Made by a program: the position numbers and the translations under genes | Source: Flagellimonas yonaguniensis | GTDB taxonomy: Bacteria; Bacteroidota; Bacteroidia; Flavobacteriales; Flavobacteriaceae | Reading direction: 5' to 3' | Length of the DNA: 64,000 bases | Assembly (NCBI RefSeq): GCF_029193885.1 | Contig: NZ_JARFVB010000002.1 | Span: 186,001 to 250,000 of the forward strand | In this document: one piece after another, positions 34,780 through 42,572 of the stretch | Layout: each line of letters starts with the position of its first letter | How positions within the stretch are numbered: position 1 is the first letter of the stretch | Notes under the pieces: model-generated | The model's database searches: none | What the model was told of the DNA's origin: nothing | Seen by the model: the letters and a program-made list of their open reading frames with translations, nothing else

Positions 34780-35013
34780 GTGGTAATAGACTTTAATTGT
34801 GCTACAATGTTACAGTTTTAGGGAACTTTCTGCAATTTACCTGCCAAACTATTTTCAGACTTTTTGACTGCGTTCTTCGGTTATTTTGTTATTCAGTTAT
34901 ATGACTTACTGCGAACCGACTTCTGGTATCAACCTTCGGACAAACCCAATTTCAGGCTCAAACATCAAGTTTAAAAACCAAAAACTTACAGCAAAAAAGC
35001 AAGACCACCAATG

Positions 35014-35041
35014 ACTCCTAACTCCTAACTCCTAACTCCTA
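35014..35041. repeat. Heptanucleotide tandem repeat, four copies
   Basis: ACTCCTA is repeated four times without a mismatch, ending 6 bases before the stop of the minus-strand gene at 35047. The remainder of the gap 34780-35046 shows no gene or hairpin I can support. Confidence 0.85.
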
Positions 35042-35046
35042 AAAAA

Positions 35047-35841
35047 TCAATCCAAATCGTTGTTTTCCCGATAAGCTCTGCTTTTTTGAAGCATGATATC
35101 CCATATCCTAAGCTTATCTTGGGATTCCACCGCCGCCTGAAAAGCTTCGTCCACTTCACAGAAATACATAAAGTCATTTATTTTCTGCATGGGTATTTTA
35201 AGTGTGGACACGAACAGCGAATCGGCATAAAAGCCCTGCACCTGTTGGGTTTGGGCATACGTTTTGTCAACTTCCACCCTTTTTTTCAACATTTTGGTGC
35301 GTCCTGTAATGGCATTGATCAATGGATCGATTGGTGGGTTCAACAACATTCCCACATTGAACTTTCCAGCCGTTGCCTGCTCCAATCTTCTCTCGCTCTG
35401 TGTGGGTATGTGCTGATGGGCATTGGGCAAATTCAATGCTTCTGCGCTCACATCTTGTTCCAAGGTTACCCGGTCTATATCCTTGGCGAGGTCACCTGTT
35501 AAATCATAAGGACTCACAACAACTTCCCTTAGCTGATTCACAAATTCCTGCATGGGAACCTCAACAAAGCTGGATTGATACAATGCTTGGGTAACGGGAA
35601 GCGATTTCCTTAAAAAATGCACTGCGGAGAACACCAAGGTGTCGTTTACTCGAACCCGTATCGAAAAGTTGCCTTCTAAATCGGTAATTACGGCATCCCG
35701 TGTGGTCGTATTCTGGACTACGACCCCCACAACGTCCTTATCCGTACTGGTTACCCTACCTTGCAAGATTTTACTATCCCATTCTTGGGCAAAAGCCCAT
35801 TGGGTGGCAAAAATCACCAATACGAACAGGCATTTTCTCAT
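35047..35841 (-). CDS. Carboxypeptidase-regulatory-like domain protein, copy 2
   Basis: Exported protein of 264 residues. Signal peptide CLFVLVIFATQWAFAQ, then a CarboxypepD_reg-like beta domain (LQGRVTSTDKDVVGVVVQNT, DLEGNFSIRVRVNDTLVFSA) of about 85 residues, then a helical C-terminal part. Unlike SusC-type receptors it has no plug or barrel. The end region (DSLFVSTLKIPMQKINDFMY) matches the same region of the neighbouring upstream gene, so the two are tandem paralogues. The ATG overlaps the stop of that gene by 4 bases. A surface or periplasmic location is likely; function unknown. Confidence 0.88.
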   Translation of the reverse strand: MRKCLFVLVIFATQWAFAQEWDSKILQGRVTSTDKDVVGVVVQNTTTRDAVITDLEGNFSIRVRVNDTLVFSAVHFLRKSLPVTQALYQSSFVEVPMQEFVNQLREVVVSPYDLTGDLAKDIDRVTLEQDVSAEALNLPNAHQHIPTQSERRLEQATAGKFNVGMLLNPPIDPLINAITGRTKMLKKRVEVDKTYAQTQQVQGFYADSLFVSTLKIPMQKINDFMYFCEVDEAFQAAVESQDKLRIWDIMLQKSRAYRENNDLD

Positions 35842-36581
35842 TCCTCATCCAAAGTTGCCAAATACTCCTTGCTCTGGGTAACCAAAAAATCGATCAACTG
35901 AAATTCGTTTTCCTTTCTCAGCAAGGTCTGGGAAGGTATTTTGTCATCGCAATACAATAGAAAAGCATCTATTTTGTCCTGGGGCAATCGTAGGTCGACC
36001 ACGAAAAATTCGTCATCGTACACATGGCGTAGCACTTCGCTTACTTTTAATGGAGCCCGTTGTAGCCCATTATTGGCTTCTTGTGGTTTGAACAATGCCT
36101 TAAAGATGTTCACAAAGTTGAGTCCATCCTTCATACCTCGGGTAATCTGGGAATTGGCCACATTCTCCACTTCGGTTCCCCTATCTATACCGTAATCGAA
36201 CTCCTTGAAATCCTCATTCTTTACCTCAAGGAACCGCTCTTGGTTTTCAGGCGTTACCACCACCTCTTCCAGCTCCTGCACTTTTTCGTCAACCTCTACC
36301 ACCAAGCGGTTGTTGGCCAATATTTCAGGGGAAATGGTAATGACCTCCAACTGGTAGTTGATCGCGGTAAACACCAATTGATCACCTTCCTTCACTTTTA
36401 TCATAAATTCCCCGTTTTCGTCGGTTATGGTAGCTTGGCCGCTCGTGGAATTGATAACGTTCTCGTTGGGCACATTGGAACTTCGGTAAAGTACTTTCCC
36501 CCTGAGCATTTGACGTGAATCCTGTGCTAGGGACCAGCCCGATACCAATAAAGAGAACAATATCAAAAAAGCATTTTTCAT
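35838..36581 (-). CDS. Carboxypeptidase-regulatory-like domain protein, copy 1
   Basis: Exported protein of 247 residues built like its downstream neighbour: signal peptide (AFLILFSLLVSGWSLAQ), beta domain (LRGKVLYRSSNVPNENVINS, DENGEFMIKVKEGDQLVFTA), then a region ending in DEFFVVDLRLPQDKIDAFLL and a helical tail. I take the ATG at 36581, where the signal begins, not the in-frame start at 36740. It is transcribed divergently from the large repeat protein gene. The spacer 36582-36749 carries the latter's promoter. Role unknown. Confidence 0.88.
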   Translation of the reverse strand: MKNAFLILFSLLVSGWSLAQDSRQMLRGKVLYRSSNVPNENVINSTSGQATITDENGEFMIKVKEGDQLVFTAINYQLEVITISPEILANNRLVVEVDEKVQELEEVVVTPENQERFLEVKNEDFKEFDYGIDRGTEVENVANSQITRGMKDGLNFVNIFKALFKPQEANNGLQRAPLKVSEVLRHVYDDEFFVVDLRLPQDKIDAFLLYCDDKIPSQTLLRKENEFQLIDFLVTQSKEYLATLDEE

Positions 36582-36749
36582 TTCTGTGTTTTTATTACAA
36601 GTTAAAGAAAACTCTTGGAGACGGGATAAAAAATTAAGCCGTTCTAAACTTTTGTTAATTCTGTTCCCACAAATATACCAAAGGGAATTCCATTCACCCG
36701 TGAATTGGGTGTTTTGACGGTATTTATTATGATTATTCAAACTTAAGTT

Positions 36750-36757
36750 TAGTTTTG
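36750..36757 (+). promoter_or_regulatory. Promoter -7 element for the repeat protein gene
   Basis: TAGTTTTG matches TAnnTTTG and lies 37 bases before the GTG start at 36795. It is one argument against the TTG at 36768. Confidence 0.45.
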
Positions 36758-36794
36758 CTTTTCACGTTTGGAAAATCCTCAAATACTGAACACT

Positions 36795-38735
36795 GTGAAA
36801 ACTTCAATACTCTATTTGATCATGGGCCTACTTGTGATCAACTCGCTGAACGCACAGGTTAAAATCGGCGATAACCCACAGAATCTGGACACAGCTTCCC
36901 TATTGGAATTGCAAAGCAACAACCTTGTTTTGGTCATCACCCGGGTAACTGACGCCCAAATGAGCAATATTAGCCCGCTACAGGGCGCCGTGGTGTACAA
37001 TACGGACCAAGAATGTTTGCATTATTATAACGGTACGGAATGGATCAATATCTGCGAAGAGCTGGACAATTCGTTTACGGTGAGTACCCGACCGGATTAT
37101 TTCAGCACCATCAATCCAGCACAGTCAAAAGACAGCACCGTTGTCATCTCACAAACTGAGAATGCCGATGGTAGCATCAATTACAATTATGAGGTAGGAC
37201 TCATCAGAGGGGCCAATATTGCCAATACGACCATAAATGGGGATTCCAAGCTCCAAGATGAATCGGTTACCAATCGTAAACTGGCGGATGAAGCCGTTGC
37301 CTTGGACAATCTTGAGGGAGCTACCAATGCAGGTGACATTTTTATGTACAATGGCAGTGCTTGGAACTATGTCAACCGCTCGGACCTACTGAACACCCAA
37401 CTGGACAGTATTGTGGGCAATGAGGTAGTTGGACCTTTTGACTCAACTTTGAAACTGGAAGGAGACGGCGATGAAATTAATCCCTACACTTTGGACGTTT
37501 CCGAAGATGGAATCACAGACTATGAGATTGCAACAGGCGCGGTTACCACTGATGAAATATTGAACCAAACCATCCGTGAGGAGGATATTGCGAACAATGC
37601 CGTGACCACAACCAAAATAGCAGGGGGCAATGTAACCCTAGACAAACTTGCCGATGGGACAACCAACGGACAGCTCATGCAGTGGAACGGAACAAACTGG
37701 ATTCTAGTGGATGGAACAACCTTCGCATCATCCTCCCTCAATGATGGACAGATTCTAGTGGGAGACGCTTCTAACATCGCAACGGGCGTGGCCATAAGCG
37801 GGGATGCAACAATCGACAATACGGGAGCACTCACAATTGTCGATGATGCGATCAACAATGCAAAGATGGACAACAACTCTGTAGGCACCAATGAAATAAT
37901 TGACGGTGGCATTGCCGAAACAGATATTGCGAACAATGCCGTGACCACAACCAAAATAGCAGGGGGCAATGTAACCCTAGACAAACTTGCCGATGGGACA
38001 ACCAACGGACAGCTCATGCAGTGGAACGGAACAAACTGGATTCTAGTGGATGGAACAACCTTCGCATCATCCTCCCTCAATGATGGACAGATTCTAGTGG
38101 GAGACGCTTCTAACATTGCAACGGGCGTGGCCATAAGCGGGGATGCAACAATCGACAATGCGGGAGCACTCACAATTGTCGATGATGCGATCAACAATGC
38201 AAAGATGGACGACAACTCGGTGGGCACCAATGAGATCATTGATGACAGCGTTGGTGTCGATGAAATAAACGGCAACATTGCAGGGGACGGGCTCGTACAG
38301 AACGGAACGACAGGCGCCCTTGATGTAAATGTCGATGATTCAACAATAGAAGTTAATACAGACCAATTAAGGGTAAAACCTTCCACAACAAACGGACAGG
38401 TTCTAACAACACTTGGAGCAAATGTTTCTTGGCAAAGTCCTTTGACTTCAATTGTGATTGGCATGGGACATGTTAATGCGGATGCAAGCTCAAATACCCT
38501 ATCAAGTTTTATTAATAATGTATCTCGGATTTCAGATCCCGGAGTATATACAGTAACCTTTAACACATCAATATCTACTGATTATATAGTTCAATTAACC
38601 GTTAATGGCACTACCTCAGGGATTATTCAAGTAGCGAACCAAGGAGCCAATTCATTTGAAGTACACATTTTCGACACAAGTGGTAATCCTCAAAATTCAG
38701 CTTGGCAATTCATGGTAATTCAATTCACTCCATGA
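36795..38735 (+). CDS. Large repeat-containing surface protein
   Basis: Predicted exported protein of 646 residues, probably on the cell surface. A signal peptide (TSILYLIMGLLVINSLNAQ) precedes an N-terminal module seen in many flavobacterial surface proteins (IGDNPQNLDTASLLELQSNN to VYNTDQECLHYYNGTEWINI). The rest is low-complexity Asn/Thr/Asp/Ile-rich sequence that resembles phage tail fibres and trimeric adhesin stalks, with motifs such as DIANNAVTTTKIAGGNVTLD and NDGQILVGDASNIATGVAIS. Residues 264-359 and 377-472 are nearly identical. I prefer GTG at 36795 over TTG at 36768 because the signal peptide starts there. The stop overlaps the next start as ATGA. Confidence 0.8.
   Translation: MKTSILYLIMGLLVINSLNAQVKIGDNPQNLDTASLLELQSNNLVLVITRVTDAQMSNISPLQGAVVYNTDQECLHYYNGTEWINICEELDNSFTVSTRPDYFSTINPAQSKDSTVVISQTENADGSINYNYEVGLIRGANIANTTINGDSKLQDESVTNRKLADEAVALDNLEGATNAGDIFMYNGSAWNYVNRSDLLNTQLDSIVGNEVVGPFDSTLKLEGDGDEINPYTLDVSEDGITDYEIATGAVTTDEILNQTIREEDIANNAVTTTKIAGGNVTLDKLADGTTNGQLMQWNGTNWILVDGTTFASSSLNDGQILVGDASNIATGVAISGDATIDNTGALTIVDDAINNAKMDNNSVGTNEIIDGGIAETDIANNAVTTTKIAGGNVTLDKLADGTTNGQLMQWNGTNWILVDGTTFASSSLNDGQILVGDASNIATGVAISGDATIDNAGALTIVDDAINNAKMDDNSVGTNEIIDDSVGVDEINGNIAGDGLVQNGTTGALDVNVDDSTIEVNTDQLRVKPSTTNGQVLTTLGANVSWQSPLTSIVIGMGHVNADASSNTLSSFINNVSRISDPGVYTVTFNTSISTDYIVQLTVNGTTSGIIQVANQGANSFEVHIFDTSGNPQNSAWQFMVIQFTP
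37584..38210 (+). repeat. In-frame tandem duplication, 339-base period
   Basis: Bases 37584-37871 recur at 37923-38210 with only two differences seen by eye over 288 bases (one synonymous C/T, one A/G that changes Thr to Ala). The period is exactly 113 codons. Confidence 0.95.
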
Positions 38736-39898
38736 AACCCCTCCTCCACATAGCATTTTTGTTATCGGTCAGCTTTGCTGTAGCCCAAAGTGCGCTGTAC
38801 AACAGTGGCAACTTTGCCGTGCAACACAATGCACAGATAGGCCTGCATACTGATTTTATCAACGATGCCAATTTTGAACCATCTTCGGGATTGGTCGGTT
38901 TTTACGGAAACCGCCCCATTATCGTTTCCGGGAATGTATCCCCTGCGTTTTGGGATACCGAGATCATGGCGGATGGCAATGTCTTTTTGCAAAATCCTAT
39001 CTTGGTTCAGAACAATGTCAATTTTATACTGGGAGATTTCTTAAGCCCCACCAACATCCCTACGATAAACCTGAACTTTATGGATCAAGGTTTTTTCACA
39101 GGCGAGAGCAATGCTTCCAAAGTAACCGGCTTTGCCGCCATCAACAACCGTGAGGTGTTTTCATTTCCGGTGGGGGATTCGGAACAGCTCCGACCTTTGA
39201 CACTGAATTCGCAAAGCGCGCCCCCTTTGGCCGTATGTGCCTATTTCTATGAAGACCCGTCGAACCCATCATCCATTTTACAAGCCTTTGACACCGAAGA
39301 AAAAGTAAAGGATATTGGCACCGTATCCGACCAAGAGTTTTGGATCGTGGAAAGTGATGTGCCCGCACAGGTAACGATTTCTTGGAACAGCAGAAGTGCT
39401 TTGGGAGATATCCCCAATGCAACTTTGGAATCCATTATCGTGGTTGGGTGGAACAAATCGTCCAACCAATGGGTAATCATCGGCAACTCAGCTATTGGTG
39501 GCGACCTTTCATTGGGGGTTATTACATCCCAAACATTTGTGCCCAGCGATTATGCCGCCATTACCTTTGGCACCCTACCTCTGCCCACCGATACATTTGC
39601 TGTGGACAACCCCACATTGGGCAATTACTTTTTGAGTCCGAACGGGGATGGCACCAACGATTTTTTGGTTATTGACGGCATGGAGGAATCGCCAAACAAT
39701 AGTTTGAGGATCTTTAACCGATACGGACAGAAGGTTTTTGAGAAAATCAACTACACCAATGAGTTCAGGGGAGTGGCCAACACGGGAAGCATGATTCCCA
39801 ATCAAGCAGCCGGCCTGCCCGAGGGTGTCTATTTTTACCTGGTTACCTTGGATGATTTGGAACTGGAATATTCGGGTTTTTTGTTTTTGGATAAATAA
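38732..39898 (+). CDS. Type IX secretion system type B sorting-domain protein
   Basis: Cell-surface protein of 388 residues carrying the gliding-motility-associated (type B) C-terminal sorting domain recognised by the type IX secretion system. Signal peptide LLHIAFLLSVSFAVAQ; a central beta-rich region of unknown function (about 30-290). The sorting domain starts near 300 with NYFLSPNGDGTNDFLVIDGM, includes LRIFNRYGQKVFEKINY and ends GVYFYLVTLDD to LFLDK. Start ATG at 38732 overlaps the stop of the repeat protein gene, so the two are translationally coupled. The pair may form one surface structure, with this partner exported by T9SS. Confidence 0.92.
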   Translation: MKPLLHIAFLLSVSFAVAQSALYNSGNFAVQHNAQIGLHTDFINDANFEPSSGLVGFYGNRPIIVSGNVSPAFWDTEIMADGNVFLQNPILVQNNVNFILGDFLSPTNIPTINLNFMDQGFFTGESNASKVTGFAAINNREVFSFPVGDSEQLRPLTLNSQSAPPLAVCAYFYEDPSNPSSILQAFDTEEKVKDIGTVSDQEFWIVESDVPAQVTISWNSRSALGDIPNATLESIIVVGWNKSSNQWVIIGNSAIGGDLSLGVITSQTFVPSDYAAITFGTLPLPTDTFAVDNPTLGNYFLSPNGDGTNDFLVIDGMEESPNNSLRIFNRYGQKVFEKINYTNEFRGVANTGSMIPNQAAGLPEGVYFYLVTLDDLELEYSGFLFLDK

Positions 39899-39941
39899 TT
39901 ATTTCCTTTTTACACCTAAAACCAAAAAGTCAATTGTTTGG

Positions 39942-39998
39942 ATTCCCGTTTTCACGGGAATGACAATTATAACTGAATCCCCGATAGTGTCTATCGGG
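39942..39998. repeat. Two adjacent intergenic hairpins
   Basis: ATTCCCGT/ACGGGAAT (39942-39961, 4-base loop) and CCCGATAG/CTATCGGG (39980-39998, 3-base loop) sit after the T9SS gene. They may end its transcript, but neither has a T-run. Confidence 0.55.
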
Positions 39999-40050
39999 TA
40001 AATCTTTTTCTATTAAAAATACTTCTTAACTTGGGGGCAAAATTCATTCC

Positions 40051-40782
40051 ATGAAAAGAAGGACTTTCATCAAAACTGCTTCTGCATCAGGCTTGGCCTG
40101 CACCTTACCTCCCATTCTTCCAAACATGTATGACCCGGATTACTCCACTGCAGAGTTGATGGGCAAGGCAGATATTGAACTTTTTGGGGAGGGCATCAAC
40201 CTGAAAAAAGAAGCATACGAGTCCTTTTTGGAAATGAAAAAAGCTGCCTATGCTGATGGGTTTGACATTCAAATGGTATCCAGCTACCGTGATTTTTACC
40301 ATCAGGAACGTATTTGGGAACGCAAATATGTCCGCTTTACCGAAGATGGAATGTCCCCATTGGAGGCTATCGATAAAATCATAGAATATTCCACCATTCC
40401 TGGAACAAGCAGGCACCACTGGGGCACCGACATCGATATTATCGATGGGAATCCCAAAGTAACGGGCGGGGTACTTGACCCTGATAAATTTGAAGCAGGC
40501 GGTCCTTTTGAAGAATTTAAAGGCTGGCTCGATGAAAATTCGACCAAATATGGATTCTACCTCGTGTACACCAACAACCCAAGACGGAGAGGGTTCAAAT
40601 ACGAACCGTGGCATTACAGCTATGCCTCCATATCCATCCCCATGCTTACGGAGTATCGAAAACTCAACATTTTAAAGTTGATGCAAAAAGAGAATTTTTT
40701 GGGAAGCGAACATTTTACCACAGGTTTCATAAAAACTTATGTGCAGGACAATATTTTGGATATCAACCCTGTACTGCTATAA
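40051..40782 (+). CDS. M15 family D-alanyl-D-alanine carboxypeptidase (VanY-like)
   Basis: Predicted exported zinc peptidase of 243 residues that trims peptidoglycan stem peptides. The N-terminus has a twin-arginine-like signal (KRRTFIKTASASGLACTLPP). The M15B motifs are present: SSYRDFYHQERIWERKY, the zinc site SRHHWGTDIDI (His and Asp), and the catalytic/third ligand region EPWHYSY. Start ATG at 40051. The M48 peptidase follows 39 bases later on the same strand. Confidence 0.92.
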   Translation: MKRRTFIKTASASGLACTLPPILPNMYDPDYSTAELMGKADIELFGEGINLKKEAYESFLEMKKAAYADGFDIQMVSSYRDFYHQERIWERKYVRFTEDGMSPLEAIDKIIEYSTIPGTSRHHWGTDIDIIDGNPKVTGGVLDPDKFEAGGPFEEFKGWLDENSTKYGFYLVYTNNPRRRGFKYEPWHYSYASISIPMLTEYRKLNILKLMQKENFLGSEHFTTGFIKTYVQDNILDINPVLL

Positions 40783-40821
40783 CGGTTTTTTCGTATCTTC
40801 AACTATCAAGAACACTTACCC

Positions 40822-41586
40822 ATGAGAAGAGGAAGTTGGAGGATACGCATCCTCATCGGTTTGGCCATTGTTGCTTTTGCTTTTATCCGCCGATGCAGCA
40901 ACCAAGAAGAGAATCCATACACTGGACGAACCCAGAACATCAACATGACCGCAGAGCAGGAAATCGCGATCGGACTACAGAGTGCACCAGAAATGGCGCA
41001 ACAACATGGTGGCCTATATCCCGATCAACGCATGCAGGCCTTGGTGGATGCCGTGGGCAACAAATTGGTACAGAGCAGCGTAGCTCGGGAAACCCCTTAT
41101 CAATATGAATTTCATCTTTTGGCGGACGACCGTACCATCAATGCTTTTGCTCTGCCCGGGGGACAAATTTTCATTACCTATGCTTTATTCTCCCAACTCA
41201 ACGAACCCCAACTTGCCGGGGTTTTGGGGCACGAGATAGGTCATGTGATCGGAAGACATTCCGCCGAACGGATCGCGGAGAGCAATTTTTGGCAGACCTT
41301 GGCCACAGGTGCGTCCGTAGGTGGCGATATGGGTAGCGTAGTAGCAGGTATTGGACAAAATACACTACTTAAAAACGGAAGAGGAGACGAACTGGAAAGT
41401 GACGAACTCGGTGTCCTGTTCATGATTCAATCCGGATACGATCCCAATGAGATGATCACGGTCATGGAAGTATTGAAGGCAGCAGCGGGCCCCGATAGAG
41501 TTCCCGAATTTCAGAGCACCCACCCTGACCCTGAAAACCGTATTGAAAAAATTAAGGAAGCCATAGAAAAATATTCAGGTCGATAG
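40822..41586 (+). CDS. M48 family zinc metalloprotease
   Basis: Membrane-anchored or periplasmic M48 peptidase of 254 residues, related to the BepA/LoiP group that handles envelope protein quality control. An N-terminal hydrophobic segment (ILIGLAIVAFAFIRRCS) is followed by NMTAEQEIAIGLQSAPEMAQ. The zinc motif HEIGHVIGRHS is near residue 139, with the third ligand Glu in RGDELESDELG. The C-terminus carries STHPDPENRIEKIKEAI, typical of the BepA type. No TPR domain follows. Start ATG at 40822. Confidence 0.92.
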   Translation: MRRGSWRIRILIGLAIVAFAFIRRCSNQEENPYTGRTQNINMTAEQEIAIGLQSAPEMAQQHGGLYPDQRMQALVDAVGNKLVQSSVARETPYQYEFHLLADDRTINAFALPGGQIFITYALFSQLNEPQLAGVLGHEIGHVIGRHSAERIAESNFWQTLATGASVGGDMGSVVAGIGQNTLLKNGRGDELESDELGVLFMIQSGYDPNEMITVMEVLKAAAGPDRVPEFQSTHPDPENRIEKIKEAIEKYSGR

Positions 41587-41631
41587 AATTGACGGTTTAT
41601 CGATAAAAAAGGCATTCCGACTTTATTTCCT

Positions 41632-41639
41632 TATCTTTG
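41632..41639 (+). promoter_or_regulatory. Promoter -7 element for the 55-residue gene
   Basis: TATCTTTG, an exact TAnnTTTG match, lies 63 bases before the ATG at 41703. The leader holds a possible hairpin (GTTCTCT at 41663-41669 with AGAGAAC at 41694-41700) covering the AGAGAG upstream of the start. Confidence 0.5.
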
Positions 41640-41702
41640 AAGTAACCCCAAATCAACCATAAGTTCTCTTAATCCTTTTATGCTGTAAAAAAGAGAGAAC
41701 AC

Positions 41703-41870
41703 ATGGGAACACTAGTACACTTTAAAGATCTCTATTTAGAGGCATTTGACGATTGCAAACCTAGCTTTGTGGTATTCTTTTTGAAAGGATATTCCATATT
41801 TTGCGCGGTCATGCTATTCATGGCTTTTTATGCATTTTTGTACAGAGCTTTCACAGGTTTTGAATTCTAA
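41703..41870 (+). CDS. DUF6747-like small membrane protein, 55 residues
   Basis: Small protein with one predicted transmembrane segment (GYSIFCAVMLFMAFYAFLYR) after an N-terminal part GTLVHFKDLYLEAFDDCKPS. I recall this pattern as the DUF6747 family of flavobacteria; function unknown. It is supported by an exact promoter motif upstream, AAGAGAG a few bases before the ATG, and a strong terminator 44 bases after the stop, so it is its own transcription unit. The sequence is clearly protein-like and not a shadow of another gene. Confidence 0.82.
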   Translation: MGTLVHFKDLYLEAFDDCKPSFVVFFLKGYSIFCAVMLFMAFYAFLYRAFTGFEF

Positions 41871-41913
41871 GAGATACACTCTTTTGCAAGAACACTGAAT
41901 ATGTAAAATGAGC

Positions 41914-41947
41914 AAAGGGCCCATCCGATTGGATTGGGCCCTTTTCG
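41914..41947. terminator. Bidirectional terminator
   Basis: AAAGGGCCCA pairs with TGGGCCCTTT, with a bulged extension above and a short loop. It separates the 55-residue gene (+) from the ankyrin gene (-), with T-rich sequence on the plus side. Confidence 0.85.
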
Positions 41948-41971
41948 TTCTTGGACGAATAAACTCCTTTT

Positions 41972-42364
41972 CTATTTTTTCATAGCAGCTTCCAACACGG
42001 CCTGTGCTTCGGTAGCATTGGATAGTTTGGCATATTTCATGGCGGTCATTCCACCATCACAACGTTTTTTAAGGTCCGCACCATTGGCAATAAGCACTTT
42101 GAGCACTTCAGCCTTGTTGTAACGGGCAGCATAATGGATAGGTGCCTTGCCCAAGGATTTTTGGTTGACATCCTCTCCAAGTTCAATGAATTTTTTTACG
42201 GTCTCCACATCGCCTTGCATTACGGCTTTACAAAAAGCACTTAAGGCATCTGGGGAAACCATTTCAATGGTTGATTCTGTTTCGTTGGCTTTCAGCTCAT
42301 TGGCAGAAACACCGCTTAGGGCCAACAGACATACAGCGGCCACTGTGAAGATTGTTTTTTTCAT
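41972..42364 (-). CDS. Exported ankyrin-repeat protein
   Basis: Predicted periplasmic protein of 130 residues. A signal peptide (KKTIFTVAAVCLLALSGVSA) is followed by about three ankyrin repeats: SAFCKAVMQGDVETVKKFIE, KAPIHYAARYNKAEVLKVLI and TAMKYAKLSNATEAQAVLEA. Ankyrin repeats bind partner proteins, which are unknown here. Start ATG at 42364. In the AT-rich spacer 42365-42547 the sequence ATTAACAGAT occurs twice, at 42436 and 42489; otherwise I see only the gpmI promoter at its far end. Confidence 0.9.
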   Translation of the reverse strand: MKKTIFTVAAVCLLALSGVSANELKANETESTIEMVSPDALSAFCKAVMQGDVETVKKFIELGEDVNQKSLGKAPIHYAARYNKAEVLKVLIANGADLKKRCDGGMTAMKYAKLSNATEAQAVLEAAMKK

Positions 42365-42547
42365 GATGAATTGTTTTTGATTAATGAATTTACTTGTTAT
42401 AAAAATAGACTTCTCAAAACCTTATGCGTTACATGATTAACAGATAAATAACTAAATTTTAACAACTTTTCAATATTAACATAAAATTATTAACAGATTC
42501 ATAATTAGAATTTTAAAGAAAAACTAGGGCATCCAACGAGATCATTT

Positions 42548-42555
42548 TATTTTTG
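42548..42555 (+). promoter_or_regulatory. Promoter -7 element for gpmI
   Basis: TATTTTTG matches TAnnTTTG and ends 17 bases before the gpmI ATG. Confidence 0.55.
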
Positions 42556-42572
42556 CAGTACAATATTTCACT

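Noticed and set aside
35014..35041. Short tandem repeat as a CRISPR-like array
   Set aside because: Unit of 7 bases with no spacers and no cas genes in the window.
37520..38566. 348-codon open frame on the minus strand opposite the repeat protein
   Set aside because: It is long only because the plus-strand gene is repetitive and lacks the codons that give antisense stops. The product is Pro/Ser/Val-rich with no motif, and the plus-strand frame has a signal peptide and recognised modules.
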